Positions 10,048-21,223 of a stretch of 64,000 nt of DNA are shown here, in pieces. The stretch lies in the NCBI RefSeq assembly GCF_012927165.1, contig NZ_JABBGA010000018.1, positions 45,629 to 109,628 of the forward strand, written 5' to 3'. Numbering within the stretch: the first letter of the stretch is position 1; the number at the start of each line of letters is the position of its first letter. The notes beneath the pieces were generated by a model. The model ran no database searches. It had not been told where the DNA came from and saw only the letters and a program-made list of their open reading frames with translations. The position numbers and the translations under genes are program-made. The stretch is from Zoogloea dura. GTDB taxonomy: Bacteria; Pseudomonadota; Gammaproteobacteria; Burkholderiales; Rhodocyclaceae.

Positions 10048-11115
10048 ATGTCCGCCCTGTTCAAGCCCCTGCAAGCCGGCGCACTTACCCTGCCCAACCG
10101 CATCCTGATGGCGCCGCTGACCCGCTGCCGCGCGGAAGACGGCCATGTACCCGGCGACCTGATCGCCACCTATTACGCCCAGCGCGCCAGCGCCGGCCTG
10201 ATCATTGCCGAGGCCACCATGACGATGGCCGGCAATTCGGCCTTCTGGCATGAGCCCGGCATCCATTCCGATGCCCAGGTGGCCGGCTGGAAGCAGGTCA
10301 CCGATGCGGTCCACCAGGCCGGCGGCCGGATCGTGCTGCAGCTCTGGCACGGCGGCCGCGCCTGCCACCCCCTGCTCAACGACGGCGCCCAGCCGGTCGC
10401 CCCCAGCGCCATCGCCATCACCGGCGACGAGGTGCACACCCCCGAGGGCAAGAAGCCCTATGTCACGCCGCGTGCCCTGCACGACGACGAGCTGCCGGCC
10501 ATCGTCGCCGGCTTCCGCCACGCCGCCGAGAACGCCCGCCTCGCCGGCTTCGACGGCATCGAGCTGCACGGCGCCAACGGCTACCTGCTCGACGAATTCC
10601 TGCGCGACGGCAGCAACACCCGCAGCGGCCCCTACGGCGGCCCGCTCGAGAACCGGGCGCGCCTGCTCCTGGAGGTGCTGGAGGCCTGCTGCGACGTGTG
10701 GGGTGGCGACCGGGTCGGCCTGCGCCTGTCTCCGCTCAACAGCTACAACAGCATGATCGACAGCAACCCGGTGGGCCTCATCACCTGGCTCGCCCAGCGC
10801 CTCAACCCCTTCCGTCTGGCCTACCTGCACGTGATGCGCGGCGACTTCTTCGGCCAGCAGAAGGGCGACGTGCTGACCCCGGCCCGCGAGCACTACCAGG
10901 GGGTGCTGATCGGCAACATGGGCTACACCTCGCAGGAAGCCGCCACCGCCATCGAAACCGGCCTGCTCGACGCGGTAGCCTTCGGCGTGCCCTTCCTGGC
11001 CAATCCCGACCTGCCTGCCCGTTTCAAGGTCGGCGCCGGCCTCAACCCGCCCAACCCCGCCACCTTCTACTCCCCCGGTGCCGAGGGCTACACCGACTAT
11101 CCCTTCATGCAGTGA
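10048..11115 (+). CDS. Old Yellow Enzyme family FMN-dependent alkene reductase (NemA-like)
   Basis: 355 residues, the usual length for classical OYE enzymes. FMN-binding and catalytic motifs are in order: LMAPLTRCRA, QLWHGGRACHP, GIELHGANGYLLDEFLRDGSN with TRSGPYGGPLENRARLL, and a late GNMGYTSQEA. These enzymes reduce activated C=C bonds, and also nitro compounds or N-ethylmaleimide, with NAD(P)H. The ATG follows a GGAG at the expected distance. It is probably monocistronic, because a heat-shock promoter begins 19 bp after its stop. Confidence 0.93.
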   Translation: MSALFKPLQAGALTLPNRILMAPLTRCRAEDGHVPGDLIATYYAQRASAGLIIAEATMTMAGNSAFWHEPGIHSDAQVAGWKQVTDAVHQAGGRIVLQLWHGGRACHPLLNDGAQPVAPSAIAITGDEVHTPEGKKPYVTPRALHDDELPAIVAGFRHAAENARLAGFDGIELHGANGYLLDEFLRDGSNTRSGPYGGPLENRARLLLEVLEACCDVWGGDRVGLRLSPLNSYNSMIDSNPVGLITWLAQRLNPFRLAYLHVMRGDFFGQQKGDVLTPAREHYQGVLIGNMGYTSQEAATAIETGLLDAVAFGVPFLANPDLPARFKVGAGLNPPNPATFYSPGAEGYTDYPFMQ

Positions 11116-11133
11116 GCGCCGCCTTGCCGCCCA

Positions 11134-11161
11134 CTTGAAACCCGGCGGGCCACTCCCATAT
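11134..11161 (+). promoter_or_regulatory. Consensus sigma32 (heat-shock) promoter
   Basis: CTTGAAA at 11134-11140 and CCCATAT at 11155-11161 are separated by 14 bp, matching the sigma32 (RpoH) consensus of CTTGAAA, 11 to 16 bp, CCCATnT. It lies 56 bp upstream of the first hsp20 ATG. Confidence 0.88.
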
Positions 11162-11162
11162 C

Positions 11163-11193
11163 GGTGGGGAGGGCGGCCACTGGCCTCCCCACC
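11163..11193 (+). promoter_or_regulatory. 5' UTR hairpin of the hsp20 operon, possible RNA thermometer
   Basis: GGTGGGGAGG (11163-11172) pairs perfectly with CCTCCCCACC (11184-11193) across an 11-base loop, immediately after the -10 element. The right arm (CCTCC) could instead pair with the ribosome binding site AAGGAGGA at 11203-11210. This would make two mutually exclusive folds, a layout seen in some heat-shock RNA switches. The thermometer role is inference. Confidence 0.45.
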
Positions 11194-11216
11194 CTGTCCG
11201 ACAAGGAGGAGTCCGC

Positions 11217-11657
11217 ATGTTCTATCGATCCCTTTTCCCCCGCGACGTGCTGGCCGAGCTGGACCGCCTGCAGCGCGGCATGCAGCAGCAGGGCGACGTG
11301 TCGCCGAGCATCCGCGGAACCGGCCGCGGCGGCTACCCGGCCATGAACGTCGGCAGCACCGCCCAGTCTGTCGAGATCCATGCCTTTGCCCCGGGCCTCG
11401 ACCCGGCCAGCCTCGACGTCCAGCTGGACAAGGGCGTGCTGACCATTGCCGGCGAACGCCCCGGCGTGCTGCCGCCCAAGGAGGCGCCGGCCACCGTGCA
11501 TATCGACGAGCGCTTCTCCGGACGCTTCCGGCGGGTGGTGACCCTGCCCGACGACGTGGATCCCAACGCAGTCAGCGCCCGCTACACCGATGGTGTGCTG
11601 CATGTCAGCGTGCAGCGCCGGGCCGCCGCCCAGCCCCGCCGCATCAACGTGGTTTAA
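11217..11657 (+). CDS. Hsp20/alpha-crystallin small heat-shock protein
   Basis: 146 residues with a full alpha-crystallin domain from about residue 42. It starts with SVEIHAFAPGLDPASLDVQL, continues through GVLTIAGER and ends with the conserved ARYTDGVLHVSV. Small heat-shock proteins hold unfolded proteins for Hsp70/ClpB refolding. It is the first gene of a two-gene operon under a sigma32 promoter. The ribosome binding site AAGGAGGA is strong. The C-terminus lacks a clear IxI motif but ends RRINVV. Confidence 0.93.
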   Translation: MFYRSLFPRDVLAELDRLQRGMQQQGDVSPSIRGTGRGGYPAMNVGSTAQSVEIHAFAPGLDPASLDVQLDKGVLTIAGERPGVLPPKEAPATVHIDERFSGRFRRVVTLPDDVDPNAVSARYTDGVLHVSVQRRAAAQPRRINVV

Positions 11658-11670
11658 GGAGAGCCCGACC

Positions 11671-12060
11671 ATGACCGACGTGAACTCCGTTCGCCCGCAG
11701 GCCCGGGCCGAAACCTCCGTACGCCCCGAGGAAGTGCTGCTGCCGCCGGTGGATGTCATCGAGGATGCGGCCGGCATCACCCTCTTTGCCGACCTCCCCG
11801 GCGTCTCCCGGGACAGGCTGGGTGTGCACATAGAGGGAGACAGCCTGACCATCGAAGGCCGGATCCTGCTGCCCGCGCCGGAAGGGCTCGAGCCCATCCA
11901 CACCGAAGTCGGCCTGGCCGTCTACCGGCGGGTGTTCACCCTCTCCAAGGAGCTCGACCCGGACCGGGTCGCCGCGGAGTTCAACCAGGGCGTGCTGAAG
12001 CTGCGGATCCCCAAGGTCGAACACGCCCAGCCCCGCCGCATCGCCGTCCAGGTGGCCTGA
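11671..12060 (+). CDS. Hsp20/alpha-crystallin small heat-shock protein (second copy)
   Basis: 129 residues. The alpha-crystallin domain spans about residues 27 to 120, with FADLPGVSRDRLGVHIEGDSLTIEGR and AEFNQGVLKLRIPK, and the C-terminal tail is RRIAVQVA. It starts 13 bp after the first hsp20 stop with AAGGAGAG as ribosome binding site. The two copies are clearly diverged from each other, so they may form hetero-oligomers as in other proteobacterial Hsp20 pairs. It is convergent with the sensor kinase gene, 12 bp away. Confidence 0.93.
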   Translation: MTDVNSVRPQARAETSVRPEEVLLPPVDVIEDAAGITLFADLPGVSRDRLGVHIEGDSLTIEGRILLPAPEGLEPIHTEVGLAVYRRVFTLSKELDPDRVAAEFNQGVLKLRIPKVEHAQPRRIAVQVA

Positions 12061-12072
12061 CCCAGCCTGCGC

Positions 12073-14766
<2,694 letters not shown>

Positions 14767-14869
14767 CTCGATCCCCCCTGCGCACCCGGCCCCGGGCGGC
14801 AGTCTCCATCATTCTGGCCGGCACGCCGGCGTCCAAGGCGCGAGCATGCCAGATTCCCCACCGGCTGGT

Positions 14870-15781
14870 TCAGGCGGCGCGGCTGTCGCGGTGCCCTGGA
14901 AAGGCCACGATGGCCTCGATCAGGGCCAGCGTGAAGGCCGGCAGAGAGTCGCCGCGGCGCGTCAGCAGGTAACGTTCGCGCAGGGCCCAGGGCTCGTCCA
15001 GGGGGCGCGTCACGATCTTCATGGTATGGCTGTGGCGGCGCGCCGCCGAGGCCGGCACGATGCCTATCCCCACCCCGGCCTCGACCATCCGGCACACCGA
15101 CTCGAAGTTGCTCACCTGCACCCGGATGTGCAGCTTGTGCCGGCTTTTCTGCATCAGCCCGTCCATGAAGGTGGCCAGCGTGCTGCCCTCGTGCAGGCCG
15201 ATGTAGTCGTAGTCCATGGCCTCGGCAAAGCGCAGCCGCTCCCGCTGCGCCAGCGGATGGCCGGGCGGCAGGGCGAGGATCAGCTGGTCGGTGCTGAAGT
15301 GCAGCTTGTCCAGCCCGTCCACATCCACCGGGCCGGAGACGATGCCCAGGTCGGTAGTGCCGTCGAGCACACCACGGATGATCTCGCCGGTCAGGCGCTC
15401 CTGCAGGTCCACGTCCACCTGGGGATGGGCGGCCAGGAAGGTGGCCAGCACCTCAGGCAGGAATTCGGTGATCGCCGTGGTGTTGGCGAACAGGCGGATA
15501 TGCCCCTGCACGCCCTCGCCGTAGCGCTGCAGGTCGCTCTTCATGTGCTCGACCTGGGCCAGGATGCTGCGCGCGTGCTGCAGCAGGGTCTGCCCGGCCG
15601 GCGTCAGGGCCACGCCCCGCGGTGCCCGGTAGAGCAGGCGCACGCCGGCCTGGGCCTCCAGCTCCTTGACCCGCGCGCTCACCGCCGGCAGCGACAGGTG
15701 GCTGCGCTCGGCGGCGCGGGTCAGGCTCTTGCTCTCGGCAATGTGGATGAACAGGCGCAGATCGCGCAGATCGATGTGCAT
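14870..15781 (-). CDS. LysR-family transcriptional regulator
   Basis: 303 residues. The N-terminal winged helix has the family pattern: LRLFIHIAESKSLTRAAERSHLSLPAVSARVKELE, with later YRAPRGVALTPAG. The rest is a periplasmic-binding-like effector domain. It is divergent from the AAA+ ATPase gene, with 199 bp between starts. By the usual LysR rule it may control that gene, but nothing in the sequence shows the effector. Confidence 0.92.
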   Translation of the reverse strand: MHIDLRDLRLFIHIAESKSLTRAAERSHLSLPAVSARVKELEAQAGVRLLYRAPRGVALTPAGQTLLQHARSILAQVEHMKSDLQRYGEGVQGHIRLFANTTAITEFLPEVLATFLAAHPQVDVDLQERLTGEIIRGVLDGTTDLGIVSGPVDVDGLDKLHFSTDQLILALPPGHPLAQRERLRFAEAMDYDYIGLHEGSTLATFMDGLMQKSRHKLHIRVQVSNFESVCRMVEAGVGIGIVPASAARRHSHTMKIVTRPLDEPWALRERYLLTRRGDSLPAFTLALIEAIVAFPGHRDSRAA

Positions 15782-15980
15782 GGCGGGCCCGCCGGGGGAG
15801 TCGGAGCGTCATGTTACAAACAACACGCCACGCCAGGTGCCGGTGATTGTCATGATCGCGACAGCGCCCCGCCGGCCCTCCCCCGCCCCGGGCCTTGCCG
15901 GACGCGGCCTGCGCCGGCTGCGGGCCGGCCAGCACGGATCTTGCATCGCAGCATCCGCCACATCCACGGAGTCAGCAGCG

Positions 15981-17678
15981 ATGAAGTTGCAGATCGAACG
16001 GCCGTTCGTCGAGGCGCTGGTGGGCGCCCATCCCCGCCTGGGCTGGCTGCAGGAGCAGATGCGTTTCGGCAACCGGGCCGAATGCAGTTTCAATCAGCTC
16101 GAGCAGGACGAACTGCAGAGCCTGGAGCGCCTGTTCGCCAGCGGCGGGCCGGCCCTGCGCAACCGCGCCGCGCAGATCGCCACCCTGCGCAAGGCCCTCG
16201 GCGGCGAAGGGCTGCGCTTCGAGGCGGAAGACCTGGAGATGCTGGTCCCGGCGCTCGCCCGCTACCTCGCCGAGGACACCGAGCGCGGCTGGCTGTTTGC
16301 CATCGCCAGCCCCGAGCAGCCCACCGCCTGGGTCGTCACCCGGCTCGACTACACGCCGTCGTCCCAGGAGGAGACGGGCAAGGTCTTCCTCGAGCTCAAG
16401 GCCAACTCCCGCGGCAAGGTCGCCAACCAGACGCTGCGCCTGATCGCCGGCGACATTGCCGGCCGCACGCTGGGCGAGATCCTCGCCGCCAAGGGCTATG
16501 TGAAGGAAACCGCCGCCCTCGTCGCCAGCTACGACGACATGGAAGCCCGTTACTTCGACTGGCGGGCCCGCTATGGCGAGCAGTTCTCCGGCCGCGGCAC
16601 CGGCCTCTACGCCGAGAACCCCACCGCCAGCCACCGGGACACCGACTGGTCGCGCAAGGACGTGGTGATCCTCTCCTCCAGCGGCGGCGAAGCCCGCCTG
16701 GTGAACGACGAAGGCATCCTGTCCGACCGGGTGCTGACCCTCGACGCCCCCGGCGAGATCCTCGGCACCTACCTGCGCAAGGCCGCCAAGGGCTCCCGCT
16801 ACATCGACGAGGATGCCGCCGCCGACGCCCGCGAAGCCCTGCCCAAGGGGCACTTCACGCGCATGCCGGTGCATTTCCACATCCTCATGTTCCACCTCGA
16901 CCTGCACCACTACCTGTGGGTGCACGTGGCCGACCTCCATCCCTACGAATACAAGCCAGCCCTGCGCGACAAGCTGGTGCTGCCCGAAGAGCAGACCGAC
17001 CTGATCGACATCCTCACCGCCGAGATGGACCTGCTGATGGACGACATCGTGGAGGGCAAGTCCGGCGGCACCACGGTGCTGTGCGCCGGCCCCCCGGGCG
17101 TCGGCAAGACCCTCACCGCCGAAGTCTATTCGGAGATCATCCGCCGGCCGCTCTACCGGGTGCATTCCGGCCAGCTCGGCCTCAACGTGGCGGCCATGGA
17201 GACCACCCTCAAGGACGTATTGACCCGCGCCCAGCGCTGGGGCGCGGTGATGCTGATCGACGAGGCCGACGTGTACATCAAGCGCCGCGACGACAACATC
17301 ACCATGAACGCGGTGGTCGGTGTCTTCCTGCGCGTGCTGGAGTACTTCAACGGCCTGCTCTTCCTCACCACCAACCGCATCGACGACATCGACGAGGCCA
17401 TCGTGTCGCGCTGCATCGCCCTGATCAAGTACGCCCCGCCCGACGACGCCGGCCGCCTGCGCATCTGGCAGGTGATGGCCGAACAGTTCGGCCTGGCCCT
17501 GCCGGCCGGGCTGGCGGAGAGCCTGGTGGCGACCTTCCCCGAGGCCACCGGCCGCGACATCAAGGGCCTCGCCAAGCTGGTGGCCAAGTACTGCAAGCAG
17601 AAGCAATGCCCGGCCGACCTGGACGCCTTCAAGCGCTGCGCCACCTTCAGGGGGCTGGAGGTGGCCCACCCGGGCTGA
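15981..17678 (+). CDS. Stand-alone AAA+ ATPase with large unknown N-terminal region
   Basis: 565 residues. The C-terminal third is a complete AAA+ module: Walker A GPPGVGKT, Walker B VMLIDEADVY, sensor 1 TTNRIDD and an arginine-finger-like SRC region. The N-terminal 350 or so residues show no motif I recognise beyond mixed alpha/beta character. A His-rich segment (HFHILMFHLDLHHYLWVHVADLH) lies just before the ATPase. No peptidase domain is present, so it is likely a remodelling ATPase acting with an unknown partner. Divergent from a LysR gene. The start was set at the ATG after GGAGTCAGCAGCG. Confidence 0.82.
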   Translation: MKLQIERPFVEALVGAHPRLGWLQEQMRFGNRAECSFNQLEQDELQSLERLFASGGPALRNRAAQIATLRKALGGEGLRFEAEDLEMLVPALARYLAEDTERGWLFAIASPEQPTAWVVTRLDYTPSSQEETGKVFLELKANSRGKVANQTLRLIAGDIAGRTLGEILAAKGYVKETAALVASYDDMEARYFDWRARYGEQFSGRGTGLYAENPTASHRDTDWSRKDVVILSSSGGEARLVNDEGILSDRVLTLDAPGEILGTYLRKAAKGSRYIDEDAAADAREALPKGHFTRMPVHFHILMFHLDLHHYLWVHVADLHPYEYKPALRDKLVLPEEQTDLIDILTAEMDLLMDDIVEGKSGGTTVLCAGPPGVGKTLTAEVYSEIIRRPLYRVHSGQLGLNVAAMETTLKDVLTRAQRWGAVMLIDEADVYIKRRDDNITMNAVVGVFLRVLEYFNGLLFLTTNRIDDIDEAIVSRCIALIKYAPPDDAGRLRIWQVMAEQFGLALPAGLAESLVATFPEATGRDIKGLAKLVAKYCKQKQCPADLDAFKRCATFRGLEVAHPG

Positions 17679-17776
17679 AACGGCCCCTCGCTCACGGCAC
17701 GATCGCTGTTGAATTTGCAACAAGAGCCCGAGGGCTCGGTATCCTGCACGTCCATCCGCCTCCAGAACACCTGGCA

Positions 17777-19774
17777 ATGAGCACGCGCATGCCCCCGCTG
17801 CGGCTTAACAAGCTGCTCGACCTGTTCCATACCGGGCAATTCGGCCAGCTCGAACGCGCCGCCCGCGACCTGTCCCGCCGCCACCCCGCAGAAGCCGTGG
17901 TGTGGCAGATGCTGGGCGTGTCCTACCTGGCCCGCCAGCGGGCGCATGACGCCCTGCCCCATCTGGCCCATGCGGCACGACTGGCGCCCGATGACGCCTC
18001 GATCCGCGACAACCTCGGCCTGGTCTACGCCCGCCTGGGCGAGGTTGCCGCCGCCGAGCGCCAGTTCGAGCAGGCAACCCGGCTTGCCCCCGAGGTCGTC
18101 CCGGCCTGGGTCAACCGTTCCCAGAATGCCCTGCAGGGCGGCGATGCGGAGCAGGCTGAAGCGTACGCACGCCAGGCCCTGGCCCTGGCGCCGCGTTCGG
18201 CCGAAGCCCTGCTGAACCTGGGCAACGCCCTGGCCGAGCAAAGCCGCTGGGATGAAGCCGAGGGCAGCTACCGCAAGGCGGCGCTGTGCGCCCCGCCCGA
18301 CTGGATCGAGGCCACGCTGAACCTCGGCAACCTGTTCGACCGCCAGAGCCGCTTTGCCGATGCCGTCGCCTGCCTCGACGGGCTGGCGCGCACACCGGCG
18401 GCCGACTGGCGCATCTTCAATGCCCTCGGCCGGGCCTGCTCGATGCTCGGTGACACCCGCGCCGCCCGCGACCACTACGCCCGCGCCATCCAGCTCAACC
18501 CGCAGGCCCACGCGGCCCACAGCGGCTACCTCTACCACCTGATGCACGACGCGGACGCCAGCGCCGAGGAGGTGTTTGCCGCCCATCAACGTTTTGGCGC
18601 GCAATTCGCGTCAGCATCCCGGAACCGCCCGCTCCGCCATGGCAACGACCGCGATCCCGAACGCCCGCTGCGCATCGGCTTCGTGTCCGGCGACCTGCGC
18701 CGGCACGCCGTGGCCTACTTCATGGAGCCCATGTTCGAAGCCCTGCGCCAACGCGGCCTGAGCCTCGTGGCCTATTCCAACCTGGCCCGCGAGGATGAGG
18801 TCAGCGCCCGCCTGCGCGGCCTGGTGGACGGCTGGCAGGCGGTGGCAGGCGCGGACGACGCCCGGCTGGCCGCGATGATCCGGGCCGACCGCATCGACAT
18901 CCTGGTGGATCTGTCCGGCCATACCGCCGACAACCGCCTGCCCCTGTTCGCCCACCGTGCGGCCCCGGTGCAGGTCACCTGGCTGGGCTATTCCGGCACC
19001 ACCGGCATGGACTGCATCGACTACCGCTTCGTCTTCCGGCTCACCGCCCCGCCCGGCCGGCTGGACGACCAGTTCACCGAGAGGCTGGTCTACCTGCCCT
19101 ACGCCATGAGCTTCAAGACCGAGCAGAACGCCCCCGACGTAGCCCCCCTGCCGGCCCTGGAGCGCGGCCACCTCACCTTCGGCAGCCTCAACCGCCCCAG
19201 CAAGATCAACGCCCGCAGCGTCGCCCTGTGGGCGAGGGTGTTGCGTGCCCTGCCCACGGCCCGGTTGCTGATCGGCGCGGTGTCCGAAGCCGGCATCGGC
19301 GAGCGCCTGCTGGCCGGCTTCGACGCCGAGGGCATCGACCGCGCCCGGATCAGCCTGCACCCGCGCCTGCCCACCCGCGAGTATCTCGAACTGCACAACC
19401 GCATTGATGTGCTGCTGGACACCTTTCCTTACGCCGGCGGCACCACCTCCAACCACGCCCTGTGGATGGGCGTGCCGACCCTCACCCTGGCCGGACGCAC
19501 CCTGCCCCAGCGCCTGGGCGCCGGCATCATGGGCAAGGTGGGGCTCAGCGACTGGGTGGCCGAGAATGAGGACGAGTTCGTCGCCATCGCCCAACACAAG
19601 GCGGCCGACCTCGAAGGCCTCGCCAGCCTGCGCCAGTCACTGCGCCAGCGCCTCGAAACCTCGCCCACCCTCAGCACCGCCAAGGTGGCCGACAGCATCG
19701 CCCTGGCCTTCCGCCTGATGTGGCGCAACTGGTGTGCCGGCCAGCCGCCCCAGGCCATCGAACTCCCCGCCTGA
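17777..19774 (+). CDS. TPR protein with O-GlcNAc-transferase-like (GT41/SPINDLY) domain
   Basis: 665 residues. Residues 1 to about 280 are TPR repeats (for example DDASIRDNLGLVYARLGEVAAAERQFEQATRLAP). The C-terminal 380 resemble the OGT/SPINDLY catalytic domain: LRIGFVSGDLRRHAVAYFMEP, VQVTWLGYSGTTGMDCIDYRF, FGSLNRPSKINARSVALWARVL and DTFPYAGGTTSNHALWMGVPTLTL. Bacterial GT41 enzymes transfer sugars to proteins or glycans in the cytoplasm. The TPR part should choose the acceptor. Neighbours give no clue to the target. A longer reading frame begins far upstream, but the upstream part is a shadow of other genes. Confidence 0.9.
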   Translation: MSTRMPPLRLNKLLDLFHTGQFGQLERAARDLSRRHPAEAVVWQMLGVSYLARQRAHDALPHLAHAARLAPDDASIRDNLGLVYARLGEVAAAERQFEQATRLAPEVVPAWVNRSQNALQGGDAEQAEAYARQALALAPRSAEALLNLGNALAEQSRWDEAEGSYRKAALCAPPDWIEATLNLGNLFDRQSRFADAVACLDGLARTPAADWRIFNALGRACSMLGDTRAARDHYARAIQLNPQAHAAHSGYLYHLMHDADASAEEVFAAHQRFGAQFASASRNRPLRHGNDRDPERPLRIGFVSGDLRRHAVAYFMEPMFEALRQRGLSLVAYSNLAREDEVSARLRGLVDGWQAVAGADDARLAAMIRADRIDILVDLSGHTADNRLPLFAHRAAPVQVTWLGYSGTTGMDCIDYRFVFRLTAPPGRLDDQFTERLVYLPYAMSFKTEQNAPDVAPLPALERGHLTFGSLNRPSKINARSVALWARVLRALPTARLLIGAVSEAGIGERLLAGFDAEGIDRARISLHPRLPTREYLELHNRIDVLLDTFPYAGGTTSNHALWMGVPTLTLAGRTLPQRLGAGIMGKVGLSDWVAENEDEFVAIAQHKAADLEGLASLRQSLRQRLETSPTLSTAKVADSIALAFRLMWRNWCAGQPPQAIELPA

Positions 19775-19810
19775 ACCCGGCCCCCTTCAATCCCGCTCAA
19801 AGACCCTGCC

Positions 19811-21208
19811 ATGGACACCACCAGCCGCGCCATTGCCGAATACGCCGTCTCGATGCAGCGGGCCCCGCTGCCCGCCGGCTCGGCCGACGCCGTGACCCGC
19901 CACCTGATCGACTCGGTCGCCTGTGCCTTCGGCGCCCTGGAGTCCCGCCCGGCGCAGGTCGCCCGCGCCATTGCCGGCACCGCCACCAGCAGTGCCGGCG
20001 CCTCCGTGTTCGGGCTGGCCCAACCCACCACGCCGGAATATGCCGCCTTCGCCAACACGGTGATGATCCGCTACCTGGACTACAACGACACCGGCAACGG
20101 CGGCCACCCCAGCGACATGATGTCGGCCGTGCTGGCCCTGGGCGAAGCCCGCGGCGCCGGCGGCAGCCAGGTGATCCGGGCCGTGCATGCCGCCTACGAA
20201 ACCTATGCGGCGGTGCGCCGCGGCGGCCTCTACGGCAACCTGCTGCGCGACAAGCACGTGGACCAGATCTACGCCATTCTCGGTGCAGTGGCCGGCGCCG
20301 GCGTGATGCTGGAGCTGAGCCTGGAGCAGATGGGCCATGCCATCGCCCTGGCCCTCACCCCCAGCATCCCGATGCGCGTCACCCGCACCGGGCTCATCTC
20401 CGACTGGAAGGGCTGCGCCACCGCCCACGGCACCATGAACGCGGTGTTCGCCGCACGCCTCGCCGGGCAGGGCCTGACCGGCCCCGACCGCCCCTTCGAA
20501 GGCCTCGCCGGCTTCTACGAGATGTTCGGGCTGGCCCCCCTCGACCTCACTACCCTCGGCCAGCCCCGCAACGGGCGCTCGGCCCTGCAGAGCACCGGCC
20601 TCAAGTACTACCCCGCCGACTACAACGGCCAGGGGCCCATCGCCCTGACCCTGGCCCTGCGCAACGAAGCCCGGCTGGACGAGATCGATCAGATCGTCGT
20701 GTCGGTGCACTGGGGCGGCTGGCATGCCATCGGCGGCGGTGCCGGCGACCGTGACCAGAAATGGGACCCGCAGACCCGCGAGGTGGCCGACCACAGCATG
20801 GCCTACCTCGTTGCCGCCGCGCTGGTGGATGGCGACCTGAACGTGGACAGCTTCAGCGAGAGCCGCCTCGCCGACCCGGCCCTGCGCCCCCTGATGCAGA
20901 AGATCGTGGTGCGCGACGACCCGGAGCTGACCCGCGAACATGCCGGCGAGTTGCCGCGCTGGCCCTCCCGCGTGGAGTTCGTCCTGAAGGATGGCCGCCG
21001 CCTCGGCCGCAGCGCCGGCCCTCCCAAGGGCCACCCCCTCAACCCCATGGACGACCGGGAGCTGAAGGCCAAGTTCTGGCGCATGAGCGACCGCGTCCTG
21101 AACCGCGAACAGGGCCAGGCCTGGCTCGACACCCTGTGGGCGCTGCCCGCCCTGGCCGACATCCGCAGCCTCACCAACCTGTACCGCAGCCTCCCCGTGG
21201 CGGCCTGA
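19811..21208 (+). CDS. MmgE/PrpD family protein
   Basis: 465 residues, typical length. Family features: an N-terminal helical domain with HLIDSVACAFGALES, the RYLDYNDTGNGGHPSDMM segment, SDWKGCATAHGTMNAVFAARLA, and a C-terminal lid domain. Relatives include 2-methylcitrate dehydratase (PrpD) and cis-aconitate decarboxylase. There are no prpB/prpC genes nearby, so the substrate is uncertain. It begins 36 bp after the TPR/OGT gene and ends 15 bp before the ATP-grasp gene, so the three may be co-transcribed. Confidence 0.87.
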   Translation: MDTTSRAIAEYAVSMQRAPLPAGSADAVTRHLIDSVACAFGALESRPAQVARAIAGTATSSAGASVFGLAQPTTPEYAAFANTVMIRYLDYNDTGNGGHPSDMMSAVLALGEARGAGGSQVIRAVHAAYETYAAVRRGGLYGNLLRDKHVDQIYAILGAVAGAGVMLELSLEQMGHAIALALTPSIPMRVTRTGLISDWKGCATAHGTMNAVFAARLAGQGLTGPDRPFEGLAGFYEMFGLAPLDLTTLGQPRNGRSALQSTGLKYYPADYNGQGPIALTLALRNEARLDEIDQIVVSVHWGGWHAIGGGAGDRDQKWDPQTREVADHSMAYLVAAALVDGDLNVDSFSESRLADPALRPLMQKIVVRDDPELTREHAGELPRWPSRVEFVLKDGRRLGRSAGPPKGHPLNPMDDRELKAKFWRMSDRVLNREQGQAWLDTLWALPALADIRSLTNLYRSLPVAA

Positions 21209-21223
21209 CATCCGGAGCACCCG

